Origin: Nitrospirota bacterium
GTDB lineage: Bacteria > Nitrospirota > Nitrospiria > SBBL01 > Manganitrophaceae
Length of the DNA: 5,967 nt
Reading direction: 5' to 3'
NCBI GenBank assembly: GCA_023248505.1
Contig: JAHFEM010000142.1
Location: 1 to 5,967 of the forward strand
Shown: in pieces, positions 3,667-5,967 of the stretch
How positions within the stretch are numbered: the stretch's first letter is position 1
Layout: each line of letters starts with the position of its first letter
Translations under genes and position numbers: made by a program
The notes under the pieces: model-generated
What the model was told of the DNA's origin: nothing
The model's database searches: none
What the model saw: only the letters and a program-made list of their open reading frames with translations

Positions 3667-5967
3667 TTAACTGATTCCGTAAGGAAGAGAGAGGATAAAA
3701 GTCGATCCCTTTCCGAACTCGCTCTGTACGCGGATGTCCCCTTTTAAAAGATCGACCAGTTGTTTCACAATCGTCAGGCCCAGCCCGCTTCCTCCAAATT
3801 CGCGTGTCGTGGTTCCATCCACCTGATGAAACGCATCAAAGATTTTAGAAAGATCTTCCGGTTTGATGCCGATGCCGGTGTCTTGAATGCGGATCTCGAT
3901 CCCGCCTCTACCGGGCTGATCTTCCATCTCGATCGTGATCCCTCCCTGGGAGGTAAATTTAATGGAATTGGAGAGAAGGTTGACCAGGACTTGTCTGATC
4001 TTATTCGCATCCGATTGAATGGCCGGGAGCGCCACCGGGTCGTGCCGAGCATAAAGCGACTTTTTATCGATCAGCGGCTTGAGCGCGACCATGACATCTT
4101 CAAAGAGATCGGGAATATCCACGGGCCCTGTCTCTAGGGAGCTCATGCCGCCATCTATTTTCGAGAGATCCAACAGATTGTTGATCAAATGAAGGAGATC
4201 GTCCGCATTTCGAACCACCCCTCTCAGCGCAGATTGTTGATCCTCACTGATCGAACCGTAAATTTCTCCCAAAATGAGATGCGAATAGCCGAGGATCGCA
4301 TTGAGCGGCGTCCTCAGCTCGTGGGAAACGTTCGAGACGAACTCCGACTTCACGCGGCTTGCCTCTTGCGCTTCGATTGTTTTCTGACGCAGCACATCCT
4401 CCATCCGCTTGCGCTCTGTGATGTCTCGCATAAAGCACCGCGTGTGAATGAATTGGCCGTCCTCCCAGAAGACATTCGAATCGATGAGGACATGTTTAAT
4501 GGAGCCGTCTTTACACCGGAGGCGAGCCTCGTAGCTCTGCAAGATCTCCCCTTTGCAGAGCCGTTGAAGAATATCGCCGATCACCTCCCCGTCCGCGTGA
4601 AACTCGGCAATGTGGCGGCCGATGTATTCTTCGGGAGAGTATCCGAGCAGTTCCATTTCGGCCCGGTTGGCCCGCAGGATGGTCCCGTCCGGTCCCACCC
4701 AATGGAGCGCGGTGGCGCCATTTTCAAAGAAATCGGTCAGGTCCCGTTCGCTTCGACGGAGCTTCCCCTCCAGCGCTTTGCGCCCGGTGATGTCCATGCA
4801 GACGCCGACCATGCGCTCCGGCTCACCGTTCGCACCGAAGAACAGCTCCCCCCTCGCCTCCAGCCAGACCAACCCCCTGTCCGGGCGGACGATTCGGTAC
4901 TCGATCTGGTATTTGCTCCGATCCTGCAGCGTTTGATTGATCGCGGCCAATACCGATTCCAGATCTTCCGGATGGATGTCGCGCTTAAAATCTTCAAAAC
5001 CTCCCCCAAAGGTCCCCGGCGGAATCCCGTGGATCGCCTCCAGACTCGGCGTCCAAGCGACCCTTCCCTTCCGAAGGTCCCATTCCCAAACGCCCATTCG
5101 TCCTGCGCCTAAGGCGATGTTCAGCCGTGCTTGGCTTTGGCGCAACTCCTCCTCACGCCATTTGCTCTGAATGGAAAAGGCGACATGGCCGGCGATCGTC
5201 TGCGCGAGCTGCACCTCTTCTTCGAGAAAGGGATGCGGGGTGTTGTAATAGACCATAAATTTCCCCAACAGACGCCGATGATCAACCAAGGGGAAGAATG
5301 CCAGCGCCTGGATCCCTTCATGGCGAACGACCTCGCGCAGGCGCTCTTCCAGCGGGGCGTGGTCGATATTGGGAATACAGACCGGCTGCGGATCGGGGGT
5401 GTCGGGGCGCCAGGGAGAATGCCCCTCCACCGCCTGGCGGTATTCTTGCGAAAGTCCCTGCCAGGCTTTAAAACGCATGACCTGATCGTCATCAAACAAC
5501 AGAATGGCGGCGCGATCGGCCTTCACCGACTGTAAGATCATGTCGAGCGAGGCTTTATAAATCTCCTCGATGGCTTCTGCGCGATTGACCTGATCATTCA
5601 GCTGATGGATTTGCTGCAGTTTCCTGCCGCCTTCCAGGTCCTTCCGCGCGACGCGGCGATGCTCCTTCTCAAGCTGAGAGATGATCCAGTCGAGTTTGCC
5701 CGCTTCCGAGGAGCCGTCCAGAATCAGGGGGGATTCATAGAAAGGATTGGGGTAAACCTGCCGGCCGATAATCGCAAGCGGATGGGTGCTCAAGGAGGTT
5801 TCGACGACCGCCGGGGAGAGGCGGCTGCGGCTGTATTGGCAGATGATCCGTCCCGGGAAGCCGGGAACGAAAATCTGGTTGATCGTCGCCTCCCAATGCT
5901 TCAACCGCTCCGCGCTGATGTCGGGTCCCAGCGTCCAGGTCATCTCCACCGCAAACCGAATCCCTAC
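3667..5967 (-). CDS. MEDS-GAF-PAS-PAS sensor histidine kinase, 5' end outside the window
   Basis: Cytoplasmic-looking sensor kinase; 766 residues visible. Numbered from the GTG at 5949, the order is: 1-~75, C-terminal part of a MEDS sensory domain (EMTWTLG, IICQYSRSRLSP, THPLAIIGRQVYPNPFY); ~85-125 charged coiled coil; ~125-262 GAF; ~273-395 PAS with PAC ending MVGVCMDITGRK; ~402-515 second PAS ending MRDITERK; HisKA with phospho-acceptor H543 in VSHELRTPLN; HATPase_c with N661 (NLLSNSIKFT), G1 box DTGIGI (690-695), F704 and G2 box GGSGLGL (719-725). All catalytic boxes are intact, so it should autophosphorylate and pass phosphate to a separate response regulator, none of which is seen here. 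No membrane helix is visible. The frame stays open from GTG 5949 to the edge (VGIRFA before EMTW), and the MEDS core lies upstream of EMTW in known proteins, so the true start is beyond the window. MEDS domains are known from DcmR of methylotrophs and archaeal sensors and are thought to bind small organic ligands; the ligand here is unknown. Confidence 0.92.
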   Translation of the reverse strand, partial: VGIRFAVEMTWTLGPDISAERLKHWEATINQIFVPGFPGRIICQYSRSRLSPAVVETSLSTHPLAIIGRQVYPNPFYESPLILDGSSEAGKLDWIISQLEKEHRRVARKDLEGGRKLQQIHQLNDQVNRAEAIEEIYKASLDMILQSVKADRAAILLFDDDQVMRFKAWQGLSQEYRQAVEGHSPWRPDTPDPQPVCIPNIDHAPLEERLREVVRHEGIQALAFFPLVDHRRLLGKFMVYYNTPHPFLEEEVQLAQTIAGHVAFSIQSKWREEELRQSQARLNIALGAGRMGVWEWDLRKGRVAWTPSLEAIHGIPPGTFGGGFEDFKRDIHPEDLESVLAAINQTLQDRSKYQIEYRIVRPDRGLVWLEARGELFFGANGEPERMVGVCMDITGRKALEGKLRRSERDLTDFFENGATALHWVGPDGTILRANRAEMELLGYSPEEYIGRHIAEFHADGEVIGDILQRLCKGEILQSYEARLRCKDGSIKHVLIDSNVFWEDGQFIHTRCFMRDITERKRMEDVLRQKTIEAQEASRVKSEFVSNVSHELRTPLNAILGYSHLILGEIYGSISEDQQSALRGVVRNADDLLHLINNLLDLSKIDGGMSSLETGPVDIPDLFEDVMVALKPLIDKKSLYARHDPVALPAIQSDANKIRQVLVNLLSNSIKFTSQGGITIEMEDQPGRGGIEIRIQDTGIGIKPEDLSKIFDAFHQVDGTTTREFGGSGLGLTIVKQLVDLLKGDIRVQSEFGKGSTFILSLPYGIS

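Noticed and set aside
2958..3674. Long + strand open frame opposite the SDR
   Set aside because: It is the antisense shadow of a gene with intact SDR motifs, and its translation has no domain signature.
4189..5112. 307-codon + strand open frame opposite the kinase
   Set aside because: It is antisense to the conserved PAS and HisKA region. It reflects codon composition, not a separate gene.

Overview
The window carries six genes on a moderately GC-rich chromosome segment (clearly above 50 % GC by eye). One short membrane-protein gene lies on the + strand at the left end. The other five all lie on the - strand and read from right to left: a large sensor histidine kinase that runs off the right edge, a short-chain dehydrogenase/reductase (SDR), a small lipoprotein, a SAM-dependent methyltransferase and a GNAT acetyltransferase. 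The lipoprotein signal peptide with Ala after the lipobox Cys points to a Gram-negative bacterium with an outer membrane. The mix of a MEDS/GAF/PAS kinase, a DUF4383 protein and clear Shine-Dalgarno sites would fit an environmental lineage such as Nitrospirota or a deltaproteobacterial relative. That placement is an impression only; no marker gene is present.

Left part (1-571): the DUF4383-type membrane protein converges with the acetyltransferase. The 98-bp gap between them contains a strong nested hairpin that probably marks both transcript ends. Middle part (571-2684): acetyltransferase, methyltransferase and lipoprotein, separated by gaps of 112 and 181 bp. A good sigma70-type promoter precedes the methyltransferase and an extended -10 element precedes the lipoprotein, so these look like separate units rather than one operon. 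The acetyltransferase has an SD site with a TTG start and no obvious promoter of its own, so it may be transcribed with the methyltransferase.

Right part (2787-5967): the SDR and the kinase, separated by 181 bp that hold a perfect hairpin just after the kinase stop and a perfect 12-bp palindrome upstream of the SDR. The kinase has a MEDS-type sensory module (cut by the window edge), then GAF, two PAS domains, HisKA and HATPase_c. It has no membrane segment and no response regulator follows it in the window.

The genes do not form an evident pathway. No mobile element, CRISPR array, tRNA or rRNA was seen. The most noteworthy item is the MEDS-containing hybrid sensor, whose reading frame stays open to the right edge, so its apparent GTG start is not the true one.
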